From NCBI GenBank assembly GCA_949130495.1, contig OX422217.1, forward strand, positions 542,257,137 to 542,321,136: 64,000 bases of DNA, given 5' to 3'. This DNA is from Sambucus nigra. Taxonomy: Eukaryota; Streptophyta; Magnoliopsida; Dipsacales; Adoxaceae. Every line of letters begins with the position of its first letter. Position 1 is the stretch's first letter. The notes under the pieces were generated by a model. The model was given only the letters and a program-made list of their open reading frames with translations. It did no database searches and was not told the origin of the DNA. The translations under genes were made by a program, and so were the position numbers. Positions 10,946 to 22,158 of this stretch are shown here, piece by piece.

Positions 10946-11824
10946 ATGGAGTACTTATCTAATCGGATGCCCCCCTTTGATGACATGAGTCAGAATTTTG
11001 ATGATATAAATCGTTTGAATTTAACGTTTGCAAAAAGAATTAAAGTTTTGGAAAAAGAAAATTCTCGTTTTAAATCCGTGTTGGATCTTTTTCAAACGGT
11101 TCAAAATTAAAGAGATTTTTATAGTGAAAAACTTGTTTCCTTGGACCATGACTTTGTTTCTTTAAAATCGTCCAAGAAGGAGAGTGATGATAAGGTCCTA
11201 TTTTTAGAAAAAGAATTGGAGGACCTTAAAAATTCAAGGGTTTGTGTTTGTGCCAAAGATGATAAACATATTTTAGTCAATGAGTTTGTGGAACGTGAAG
11301 AGACTCTTAAGAAAAAGTTTGCTTTAATTGAGGGAGAGAGAGATACGCTTTTAGGAATTATTGAAAACTTGAAAAAAGCGTCCCTTAATTTGGAAGAGTC
11401 TAATTCTTTTCTCGAGTCAAAAATTTTGAAGTTAAAAAATGATTTGACAGACTCGAGTAAGTTTGATAGTGATGGTAGTGGCTCATCTTGTTCTCATGCT
11501 TCTAATGCTAAAGCCAAAACCATTATTTGTTTTAGAGGGTCAACTAATTCCAAGGATGTTAGAAAAGGTCATCCCATAGGTGTCGTTCCACCCATTTACA
11601 CATGTTCATATTGTGGTAGGAAAGGTCACCTTAGGCGATTTTGTTTTGATCTTGGAAAATGTCCCAAGAAGTTTATGTCTAGTGTTCCCGTGATTCCCAA
11701 AGCCCCCGCACGACGTTTCACATCTATTTGGGTTAGGAAATCACTTTTAGAGGCACTAGATTTTAGACAAGTTGATTCTCATTTGCTTGCACATGATTAT
11801 TCTCTTGCCATATCATATAGATGA
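10946..11824 (+). pseudogene. gag: Gag-like protein with coiled coil and zinc knuckle (one in-frame stop)
   Basis: The frame starts at ATG 10946 (an upstream ATG at 10925 is in the same frame) and runs 292 codons to the stop at 11822. Only TAA at 11108-11110 interrupts it, and the frame is unchanged on both sides. Most of the protein is a Lys/Glu/Leu-rich coiled coil (about 11,010-11,450). A Ser-rich linker and a CCHC zinc knuckle follow at about 11,608-11,650 (C-S-Y-C-G-R-K-G-H-L-R-R-F-C). The knuckle would bind element RNA for packaging. There is no recognisable capsid domain, and nothing coding follows in the element. Confidence 0.8.
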
Positions 11825-13338
11825 TTGTGTTTGCATGTTTTTCATACGCTAGTTATGCTTTTTGATATATTTTTCCTAGCGTTGTGACATGTACTTTTTG
11901 TATATATATGTTTTGAAAAATTTTGAAAAAATACAAAAAAAAAAAAAATTTGTTTGCCCCGTTTATGGATAGACACTTAGGACGACCGAGTCACAATTTC
12001 ATTCCATTTATCCATGTGACTTTTTGATAGTGTTTTGAGACAATAAGTCAATTCATCCATGTGCTTTACAATGTTTGGAATCATTGAGATGTAATTTAGT
12101 GTTACTTCCTACATGTTTGACTCATGATTTCCTTTATTGCACACATGCACGGATTTGTTTGATTATTGTTCTTGTCTTATCACATGTTGGTTGGGTGTTT
12201 TCACTTCAATCCTATCCTTTAAACGAACCAAGCGGAATAAATTTTGATAAGGAAATTGTGCATATAAAAATCATTTTGTGAGTTTGTGTGTTTTGTTTGA
12301 AAACGGGGAAGGGCTGCGAAAGGTTCTTTCTGCCTTTGCGAATACTAAGCCACCGTTAAATTGGACCTAAAAAATGGAGGAATTTTATTATCCGGGGTCC
12401 AAAGAGGTTTAAAAGAGCCCGAAAAAAATTTAAAGACAATAAAAAGAAATTCATGCCAAATATGGGTCATTTAGGTTTTTGCACCAATTCTCCAAAGTTT
12501 GAGAATTTATATTACCTCTAAAAGAAAATATATATGAGGGAGTTTGATTGGATATTTATAACGGGTTTTCACGTCCTTAAAAGTCTTGAAAATGCGTGAA
12601 ATAGTTTTGGACGTTATTGGCGTGGAAATCATTTGACTTTGATTTATTGATTTGTATAAGACGATGTCATTTAAATTCAACAAATTTTTACACCTAAGGA
12701 TACTTTTGATGTTCATTCGTTAGGGGTACACATATGCATCGTGCACATATGATTGATTGAGTTTATTTACCTATCGAAAGTGTTCACAGCCATTCATTAT
12801 ATTTCCATAACTTGGTTGTTTTAGTTTAAATCCATGGTGTGATTTTTTGTATCATATTTTTCATAGTGGTATCTTATTTTTGTATGAAAAATTGAAAAAT
12901 CCAAAAATTGTTTGTGAGATTTTTGAGATATCCCTTTGCATGTGCGCAGCTTGATCCATGTTTGCTATGCATTTTTTTCATGACCCTCCATGTTTTGATT
13001 ATTTCTTCTTATTTGTCTATTTGGGGACATCATAAAAAGGGGGAGAAAGAATTATCATGTTATCGGGGAGTTTTTGCACTATGGGGGAGATTTGATTATT
13101 AATGCTTTATTCTTATATCATTTCAAACTCGATGCGTCACGAAGGTATTTTGCTTTATCTCATGTCTGTAGGTACAAAGATTGAAGATCATGATGTTGCA
13201 CACCCTGATGAGAAAAGCTTTGAGATTTGACGAAGATGATTGAAGAACAGTTTTGAGGTTTTGCAAATTTATTCATGAGAGGGTAGATTTGTATAAGCAA
13301 TTTGGTTTTTGATAATTCGGATTTTTTATGTAGAGATT
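11825..13338 (+). other. Non-coding internal region of the gag-only element
   Basis: No frame here resembles pol. From about 12,560 onwards it is related to 1-598. Purine-rich tracts that look like polypurine primers occur at 13,034-13,050 and 13,081-13,091, but the sequence directly before the right LTR (13,325-13,338) is a degraded version of the tract at 586-598. Confidence 0.7.
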
Positions 13339-14456
13339 TGTAAGGACATGTTTTCATAGGTCCGTTATCAATGTATTATGTCATATACCGCTACACCGTC
13401 GAAGAGCATTCAAGAGACATCTACATCAAAGACGGATCCGAATTACTCAAGTTCTTCATCATTCAAGACTCCGCGAAGTTTACTTTAGTAAGGTTATGTT
13501 TTAAATACCTTAACTTTTCACTTGGAGCTTTTGGGATATTTTTACCAAATATTTTTTTAAAGATTTTATTTTCGAACACCTTTCCGTAAAAAAATCATAA
13601 CTAATTCATAAAAATCAGAATGATACGAAACTGGCGGCCACGTGTCCGTATCGAAAATTTCTACAGGTTACGCTGAATCTCGTTTGATAGGTCGTTCGAA
13701 CGACCTGCAATTGTCGTTCAAACGACATAGCATGTCGTTAGATCTCGTTCGAACGACTTTCTGATCTCGTTCGAACAAGCTCTATTTTTGAGGCGGCGCT
13801 ATTTTATATAAAATCTCATTATTTGGTAACGTTTTCATTAAGAAGTCACAGCGTTTTGACGAACAAAAATACTGTGAAAGCAGAATCCTTTTTGGCTTCT
13901 TCCTAAAGGGTATTAATCCCTTTTTGGTTTTCAATTCACAAAACTCCCATATGCTTTAGTGAATTGTTTGGTGTTTAAGAACAACTTTGCTTTTGTTCAA
14001 CCTCTGTGGAGAAGGCATCTCCATCTTTGATCGGTGGATACCGAGCGTAGTCATTCTATGTGTGGACGAGCCGAAGACGACGAACCGACGCCTGGAGGGT
14101 ATTTCACTATCTCTCGTATCTTTGAAGATTAGCTGAAGGCACCATGCATTACACACTTGTGGGAGATTTCAGGTTGTATGTAAGTTAAAGGTCTTGTGAA
14201 TTCTTCAAAGTGTTATAAAAGGTTTTTACCCGAAAGGGGTTTTTTCCTATATCGGTCGTCTTTATTTTTCATGCATGGTTTGAATGATTTATCATATTTA
14301 GATGCATGTTTAGGGGTTGAATTAGTTTGATTAAAAAATAGACTCTAATTAAATAAGTTTGCCAAATTAGATTTTTGCGAAGTTAATCAATTATCACACA
14401 GTCACGTTTTCACAAATTGGTATCAGAGCTTTTTTTTAAGCGATCACCACTTCTCA
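13339..14456 (+). repeat. Right LTR of the gag-only element
   Basis: This is the direct repeat of 9722-10833, TGTAAGG to TTCTCA. The palindromic U3 motifs lie at about 13,682-13,770 and the TATA box at 13,805-13,813. A perfect TGGTATCAGAGC lies inside the LTR at 14,418-14,429, which is odd because that is normally the primer-binding site outside the LTR. Confidence 0.93.
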
Positions 14457-14461
14457 GAGAG
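14457..14461. repeat. Target-site duplication GAGAG (right)
   Basis: Matches 9717-9721. Confidence 0.95.
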
Positions 14462-15416
14462 ATTCTGGGGTATATGCTCACAAGTGTGAGAAATGTCAAC
14501 TACATGATCCTATGGTCCACCAACCTTCCAGTGATCTAAAAACATTTACAAGCCCTTGTCCTTTCTCCCATTGGGCAATGGAATTCGTAGGCCCTCTTCC
14601 TACCGCTGCCGGTAATCGAAAGTATCTGTTGGTCGCAATAAATTACTTCACCAAATGGATCGAAGTAGAGCCAGTGGAGAACATCAGAGATGCAGATATG
14701 ATGAGATTCATATGGAAAATTATAATTACCCGCTTCGGGATCCCCAGAACCATCATCACTGATAACGAAATGCAGTTCGAAAGAGGCACCTTCCCGAGTT
14801 TTTACAACGACCATAGGTTCAGGCACCATTTTAGCTCGGTTGCCTACTCCAGAGCAATGACCAAGCTGAAGCTTCCAATAAAACAGAGATCGATGGGTTG
14901 AAGAAATGACTTGAGCGAGACAAAGGCGCATGGGTGAGCGAGCTGCCACACATTCTGTGGGCTTACCGCACTACCCCATGACGAGCAACGGGGGAAACCC
15001 CATTTGCACTAACATATGGAATGGAAGTAATCATCCCTCTAGAAGCTAGCCTCACAACCATGAGATTCACCTTGGTCGACCAAGGCTAGAATGATGCAAC
15101 TTTACTCGCTGAACTTGACCTAGCAGATGAACGGATAGAACTAACCCTAGTGAGATTAGCGAGCTATCAGCATCAGCTCGCAAAACACTATAACAGAAAG
15201 GTCAATCCAAGGACATTCTAGGTTAGGGACTACGTCCTAAGGAAAGTTCTTGGCAGAGCAGTAAAACCATTTGATGGCAAGCTAGGTCCAAACTGGGAGG
15301 GACCATTCAAAGTGACAAGGGGCGACCTACAAGGAGCCTATCACTTAGAAACGCTGGAGGGAAGAGAGATACCCCGAGCTTGGAACGTAGACAATCTGAA
15401 AAAATTCTACTTCTAG
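14462..15416 (+). pseudogene. E1 integrase, catalytic core and C-terminus
   Basis: The frame resumes with the second half of the zinc finger ('HKCEKCQ') and continues into the core. The block holding the first catalytic Asp reads 'VAINYFTKW', so that Asp is Asn (E2 has 'VAVDYFTKW'). The second Asp survives ('ITDNEMQF'). The Glu block is scrambled by indels near 14,840-14,890. Downstream are the degraded 'YRTTP' block, 'PFALTYGMEVIIPLE' and the C-terminal 'DYVLRKV...GPNWEGPFKV' beta-rich domain, ending 'NLKKFYF' at 15,416. Integrase would insert the cDNA in the nucleus; this copy cannot. Confidence 0.85.
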
Positions 15417-16043
15417 TTTTTTCATTCATCTTTTATCGCATTTTTGGAATTGGCAACTCAGTTTTTATTTCTTATGATTAATAAAAGATTGTTTGGCAGT
15501 GAAGTGTTAATTTTCTATTATGAACTTTATAACTTGCACGCCTTTTCCAAGTTACAGGCATATTACTAAGTATGCAAAAGCAGGGAATCATCCTCCTCAG
15601 GTCTTCGTTATGAAACACGAACAACCTCTAAGCATTGCCCCTGGAAATATATGAAGCTTTACAGGGACCCTTACGCAGTTCGGCCAAATCGAATTGGTCG
15701 CCAAACAATGTTTAGCTCAAAAAGCCTAATCGGATAGAACATACAACACCAGGTGTGCCCTCACCATTGCCATACTTAGGCCTAAGGGAGTGTGACGACA
15801 CGACCTAAAAGGTAAAGTAGGGAAGAATGGTATCTCATAAGCATACTGGACTGGGAGGGTACTCACACAACGAAACAACTTTACCTACATCAAATCTAGT
15901 CAGTTACGAAGAGCCCAAGATAATCAAATGAAAAATTAATGAAGTAAAAATACACAACACATGTTTAGTCGGCAAAATGCCCAAAATATAAATATTTCAT
16001 TACTTCATTCATTTACAAAGACTTATATTGAGGTAAGAAAATC
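15417..16043. other. Convergent 3' region between E1 pol and antisense gene B
   Basis: No coding frame. E1 pol on + ends at 15,416 and antisense gene B on - ends at 16,044, so their 3' ends face each other here. An AATAAAAG motif near 15,478 could serve polyadenylation of the + transcript. Confidence 0.5.
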
Positions 16044-16929
16044 TTAATGGGGGATAGGCCTCTGAGTAAGGTAATCAGCCACTTGCGTTCTCCGACCATC
16101 GTCCGGATGAGGGGCCAATTATTCCTCGACTTCATTCGCATCTTGCTCTAATAGCTGCCTGGGAATAGCATCTATAGGGACCCACTAGTCATCCCTACTG
16201 AAAGTATTAGGCCTCGGAGTTGAAGGACAATTCTCATGACGATACCAGAGTACTGAGTTACAAGGGACTTGTAGATCCCTGAGGGTGCTCAACCATCCCC
16301 TAATAAAGGAGAGCTCTTCAAACTCTGTCAACCTCATCGGAGCATCTGTCCAACCTTGGTCATAACCATCAGCCCACACTCGCGGAGGACCTTTCTTGAA
16401 CAGATGCCTCAGTCGTGTGACATCCCTTTGAAGACCAGTAGTCGTCCATATCCCTAGCTGGACACCCTCCATCCGGACCAGCTCGCAGAACAGTCGATGA
16501 GGTAGAACCTCACAAAACTAGGGGAGAATCACTCGGTGCTGTGTCAGCTCGCGGAACAGTCGACGAAGAGGAACCTCGTAAAACATGAGGTGTGATGCTC
16601 GGTGCATGCTCCCTGATTCACGATACCTCCCTCCTCAAAGTCTCATTCTCCTGCTGAAGAACTTATTTGACTTGATTGATTTCATAGGCATCTAGAAGCT
16701 TCGCTCTCAAAGTGTTCACTTCTTCTTGAACAGAGGCACCAACTTCTTCCATCTCCTAAAGTCTATCCTTCAGCTTGGCAACGAGCTCAGACTGGTCCTT
16801 AAAGAACTTATTTCTTGACTTGAGATACTTGCAAATACTAAAGGCCTGACGAACTTGGGTGCTCGCATTAGGACCAAGGATCCTTCCCAGTTGAGAGGTG
16901 GCAGGTATATATTCATCTACATCAATCAA
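16044..16929 (-). pseudogene. E1 antisense gene B (coiled-coil protein with GW/HxPG tail)
   Basis: This gene has no recognised function. It reads against pol. A splice acceptor (TTGTAG) lies at 16,930-16,931 and the reading continues to TAA at 16,044. The first part resembles E2 gene B ('ILGPNAS', then 'YLK', as in E2 'ILGQDAS', 'YLK'). A coiled-coil-like stretch lies at about 16,620-16,800. The tail at 16,215-16,376 has 'DGYDQGW', then 'FIRGWLSTL', then H-E-N-C-P, followed by 'WVPIDAIPRQLL', which matches 'WIPARAIPRCLI' in E2. Several in-frame stops and at least one frameshift make it a pseudogene. Confidence 0.65.
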
Positions 16930-17752
16930 CTACAAGCCATACAAGCAGTAAGAAGCAAAAGAATCAATGTGCAGAAAAGAAAGTACTTTCATTTCATTCA
17001 AATAAAGGGGTCCAAATACATCGATAATTAAAAAAGAGCAGTACAAATAATGCAAAAGATACAGAGGAAATCCTAAGAACAGGCTAGCTAGCAACCTCAG
17101 TTTGTTCAGAGGTCGCTAGTTTCTTTCCCTTGTCAATAGCAGTAGAGACAGCTCCATCGGATGGAACAACTGTTGTTCCCTGAGCAGGAGAAGCACCAAT
17201 AGGAACGGTCTGAGAGACAGGGACTACACCTTCAATGGCTGGGGCAGGCGCATCATCTATAATAGGCTTTGGGCCTGGATCATGCTCGTCGAATAAGGGT
17301 GAGTCAATATCCACCTCGACAGCCATAAGAGCCTTATTCCAGCCCTTATTGAAGTTCAGACGGCTGATGTATCCTATCTGAACATCAACGTCCTCATATG
17401 CGGTAGCCCACCCGGAATTGTATGAACTTTCCTTAATAGTGGCTTCCTCGGACTCCATCTTCTTCACCTTCTCTGCTAGCACCTTATTTTCCTCGACCAC
17501 GACCTACTTGCTCGTGCAGACCAGATCATAGGACTGTCGTAACTCATTTATCTCATTGATCATCGCGTTCTTCACTCTGTTGGCTTCAGCGAGGGCGAGA
17601 TCAGAGGACTTTTATTCCTCACTGGCGACCGTCAAACTGGCCTCCAGCTCGACGCCTTTCCCCTTCATTTCAAGGTTCTGCTTCTCCAAATCCACATTCC
17701 TAATCACCAGCTCGTCGCGAGTACGGTATAGAACAGCGAATTCAGTCACGAA

Positions 17753-17829
17753 CTGTAAGTAAAAAGAGAGCATTAGAAGAAAGCATTTAATATAATATTA
17801 TAAGTATTGAAAAGAAAAAACAGACTTAC
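17753..17829 (-). other. Intron of E1 antisense gene A (second)
   Basis: This 77-bp intron has donor GTAAGT and acceptor TTACAG after a T-rich stretch. The equivalent intron in E2 gene A (48,114-48,191) is 78 bp and also starts GTAAGT. Confidence 0.8.
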
Positions 17830-18394
17830 TAAGGCTAGACTCTAACTCGCTTGCAAGGCTAACTGGTCAGTCCCCATTGCCCTCTGTCGATCAGTAGGCA
17901 AAACTGCTCTCTCGAGCAGTGCATGAGCCAGTTGGGGAGAGGTGGTGACAGAGGCCCCCTCGGGCTACACAAACACGGGCAACAAGGCTTGCCCGACCTT
18001 CATCCTCACTTCTACTCTCTTCTCTCCTCTTCCCTCTCTTTCTCCCTCTCATCTCTCATCCCATGTTCCATATTCTTTTTCTCTTCAACCTTCTTCCTCT
18101 CCTCTTCATCCTTTCTCTCTTTCTCTCTCAACTGTTCTTCCTCCCTCCTTTTCTTCTCCTTCTCATTGGCGGCAGGCTGAGAACCAGTGGCAACTTCTCC
18201 ACTGCCATACTTTTGCTTCTTCGCCTGCCTAAAAAGGAGCACATCATCATCATCATCCCTGATCAGGTTCTTCCTAGGAGGAACCATATCTTCCTCACTG
18301 GAAGTAATTAACTCACTGGAGGACTCTAGAGCTTTTGAAGCCTCTTCCTAGCCGAAAGACCCTCCACCGTTAGAACTCATCTCACTGGCACCAC

Positions 18395-19390
18395 TGTAAC
18401 ACCCCGCCTAATTAAATACCGGGTGTCCAGTCCCATACCAAATTAAAACAGAATATACAGTTGGCTCATTCTTAGCATCACTGTCGAAAACATTTACAAC
18501 TCACCCAATACTCAATTAAGCTGGTGTTAAAAACTTTCCAAATTTAAATTTAACAAAATCCATTTCCAGTTTAAGAATAACACAACACATTTTATTCTAC
18601 AACACAGATAACACAATAAATAACTCAAAAGAATTTAAATGCAACTGGAATAAACATTCCCAAATAATATAAATCCTTTACAATAATCCCAACAATGTTG
18701 AATGTATTAAAAAGTCCCGAATACAATAATAGTTGACCTCGATAGAAAAGATAACTGAATCCTTTGGGCGACATGCCCTAACTAAGAATACTGTGAATCA
18801 AAAGATGATAAGCGTCTAAGCAAAACTTCCATAACCCCATAGCCTGTCATAATCCTCTAACGTTGGCGTCCCTATTTCTGGACACCTAATATAGAGATAC
18901 AATAGAGGAGAAAATATGCAAGGAAACGGGTCAGAGCCCGAATGTGTAGATTATTTTTAAAACAGCAAGTATTTAACAAGTGCAATAAAGCATTTATTAT
19001 GTACATGTTAGATCCAATTCTCACTTGCAATTCTCACCTCTCAACTAGAGTGCACACTTAATGTTTCCTATTAACCTCCTAGTTAATGGTTCCTCTTTTC
19101 TAGTCTCCATATATAAATTCCATTCCCATATCATAATCCCCGTATGTCCCATACCATACGTCACATTATTATTCATTTACATCTCTACTTTATATGATTA
19201 GTTTCTCATTAACATGAATCATTACTCATTAATATGAATCGTTTCTCATTATCATGAGTGAAGCTTTTCAATTTTATAAGCATAAACATTCATTAACTTA
19301 ATTCCATTATCTTTCTCTAGTCACCGTTATCTACAATTATCACCGTAGATAGATTTAACCACAATATATATCCATTTAATCATTTAATCC

Positions 19391-19454
<64 letters not shown>

Positions 19455-21791
19455 TATATAATACAGCACCCCGAGTCACAGCTGTGGTGCAATGCATTAC
19501 TCTGCTATCATGTCCCATCATCACATGTCGCTGAATAGGGGACTACATGTTCGGTAAGATTCCACGAACCACAAACAACAAACAAATTGGAGGCGAACAT
19601 AGTTCTCGTATCCATGGATCACGCACATACCTACGTACCCACAGTCAGCGGACTTATCAACTCCCCGATAAGTCTTTCATAGACCTATGTTCTCGAGCGA
19701 CAAATCAAAGATCCCATGGATTCATCAGGATATGACTGCCCTCGCGCGTAAACCTCCCCCCGATAGCAAGTAAGCTAGGTATGTCATACACATAAATTAA
19801 CAATCAATCAAATAGGTATTATCATACCTATAATATAATATCAATAAGGTAATTATCGCTACCCTAAAATATTTCCCATACGTAGCACTATATTTCTTTT
19901 AAAATATCATATCTATACTTCATAAATTAATTATCCTCGCATCCTATAACATCTCTCCACTACCGACGTCGTTAAGGTTAATGCGCGGAGCGTCTCGCAA
20001 AGCGAAATCCAAACAAGGAACCCCTACAATACACTACTACTTAACTTTGTCGATCGAGGAGGTCCGAAAACTTAAACTATGCGATCGGGATAACCTCATA
20101 CCCTCTTTAAAACAAATGTATTCTAAGCTCCCATCTCATAAGATTCAAATAGGTTTTTCCTCATCCTATATTCAGTAAGAAGTTACTAATATCCCACTGG
20201 TCCATAACATTATTTCTCCCGAACTACTACGAGTTTAGTTCTCCTTTTAATTAAGGTTAAAACCGATAGTTTCAAATCTCTTATAAACACGTATTTTTCA
20301 CTTAGGATTAAACCCTCTTGTAAACTTAAGGATACCCAGGTGTTATATTCAATCACCCCTACTGGTCCTATCTTTAATCCTCATACATCTCCATTTAGAA
20401 TTTAACAAATGAATCTAGTAACCGAAATTCCATTCAATATAATTTCCATCATTTAAATCACTCGAATCCCCATCAAATTTAATTCACATCTTAACAAGGG
20501 TTTACTGATATTTTCTAGGTCCCATAATCTCCAAATAATAATCACCAAAGATCCACAAAAGGTTTGGTATAAGAATCAACATTTAAAAAGAAACAACTTT
20601 ACATAAACTGGGGAGGTCGATCGATCGAACGCAGGGGTCGATCGATCGATCCCTCAGGTCCAGGCCTGATTTTCTGCATTTTCTGCAACTACGGGTTTCA
20701 CCATTTTTACTCATTCAAACCTTCATATTAATCTCCAAAATGAGTTATTATGTTTACTACATGATATACCAACATATATGAACGATTTCCAGTACACTAA
20801 ACATCCTAGAATCATCAAGGGATTGGATTAAAAAGCATGTTTATCTCCTTATTTCCAGAAAATCAACAACATATTAACTTCAAGAACACTACAATGGTAT
20901 TTCAGATTTTTCTTCAACATATTCATGACTATTTCATGGATTAATATCATCCTAAAACATGAGTTAGATTCCTATATCATTTCAGTTTTCCAGAACTCCA
21001 TTTAATACTCCATTATTTCTTCCAAACAATAATAATCTTCTCTTTTCATATTATTCTAACATGGACAATATACAAACTTAAATTGCCATTATCAAACACT
21101 TGCCTTTCTTGTAGGTCTGATCCTTTGGTGTAGTATATCTCAGTTGGTTGTTCCTTCTCCGGTCAAACTCCGGTGGTGGTTGGTGGTGGTGAACCTTGGT
21201 TCTTGTTCTTCTCCTTCCCAAGTGACTTTTCCCTTCCCAAGCACTCTTACACTCTCTCTAGGAAGATGGCTGCTCTTATTTGTGAAGAGGAGATGAATAA
21301 CTCCCATACACTTAATCTACTAATACTTATAATAGTGCCAAATCCGTAATCACTATTCATCCCCCCTAGAAAAATGACCAAAATGCCCTTTCGGGTTGTC
21401 TATTCATTCCCAAATGACCCGAGACTCAAAATAAACATCCAAATAGACTTTTCTGACTATTTTGAACCTTTCGGACGCAACGACACAGTCGAAATGACTA
21501 TTAGATCGATAGAAAATAAATTTCCTTTTTAATTTAATAAACTAGTCCCGACACGTCCCATACCGCGTCTGGCTAAAAATATAAATTACCGAATTTATAT
21601 CATACAGTCATATCAATGACATCACATTCATATATTTCCTAAATATCTTTAAGTAATATTCAGAATCATCCATTTTAATATCCACCGTCCGGATAAAACC
21701 CGAATGAATTAATTAATAATAAAATCTAATTAATCCATTAATTTAAAATATAACCCATTTTAAAAGTCATTTAAAATTATGGGGTATTACA
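18395..21791 (-). mobile_element. Solo LTR of the chromovirus family (3.4 kb)
   Basis: It begins TGTAACACCCCGCC and ends GGGGTATTACA, as do the LTRs of the chromovirus at 25,892-36,457. It is flanked by ACCAC on both sides (18,390-18,394 and 21,792-21,796). No internal domain is present, so recombination between two LTRs removed the rest. It holds a long TA microsatellite (19,393-19,451) and the CGATCGATCGA pair at about 20,629-20,651. In transcriptional orientation it reads on -. It splits exon 2 of antisense gene A. Confidence 0.93.
19393..19451. repeat. (TA)n microsatellite in solo LTR
   Basis: About 29 TA units. Much shorter TA runs occur at the matching place in the other LTRs of this family. 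Confidence 0.95.
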
Positions 21792-22078
21792 ACCACCTTC
21801 AGCAGCGCCCCTAGTATCACCTTCACTGTCGTCACCAGAGTTTCTCTCTTCCTCGTCCAACTGGATGGGTTCTGCAGCAACTTCCTCAGTAATGTCCAAC
21901 TCATGGATGCTGTCTATAAGTCGTGTGATGAAACTAGACCTAATATTCTTATACTCTAGAAGAAAAGCAGCAAATCGAGGATGTTCACCGTTAGCCAAGG
22001 GTTCTATGATGTTCCAAGCTTTGATCAGCTTGACAGCTCGAACCTCACTAAGAGCAGGTTCCAAATTCTTCATCCTCG

Positions 22079-22158
22079 CTGAAAAGAAAAAGAGAGAAAT
22101 ATCAGAGAAATCATACATAAATTGGAAGATCGAAGAGAAGAGCAAAAATTAAGCCTAC
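22079..22158 (-). other. Intron of E1 antisense gene A (first)
   Basis: This 80-bp intron has donor GTAGGC and acceptor TTTCAG preceded by a pyrimidine tract. Coding similarity to E2 gene A stops and resumes at these borders (E2 intron 47,333-47,433). Confidence 0.8.

Larger units (their letters stand above)
9722..14456 (+). mobile_element. Complete gag-only (TR-GAG-like) LTR retrotransposon
   Basis: Two LTRs (9722-10833 and 13339-14456) run TG...CA and are bracketed by a 5-bp duplication GAGAG. Between them lie a primer-binding site like the initiator-Met type, a gag-like frame (10946-11824) and 1.5 kb of non-coding DNA. There is no trace of protease, RT, RNase H or integrase. It must have moved with enzymes supplied in trans. 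The zinc-knuckle gag and initiator-Met PBS would fit Ty1/copia, but without pol this cannot be settled. It lies inside the integrase of E1. Confidence 0.92.

Noticed and set aside
14536..14949. 137-codon - frame opposite E1 integrase
   Set aside because: Antisense shadow of the integrase core; the conserved residues are on +.
18012..18311. Overlapping hydrophobic + frames opposite a charged - frame
   Set aside because: The + frames are shadows of the Lys/Glu-rich coding exon of antisense gene A on -.
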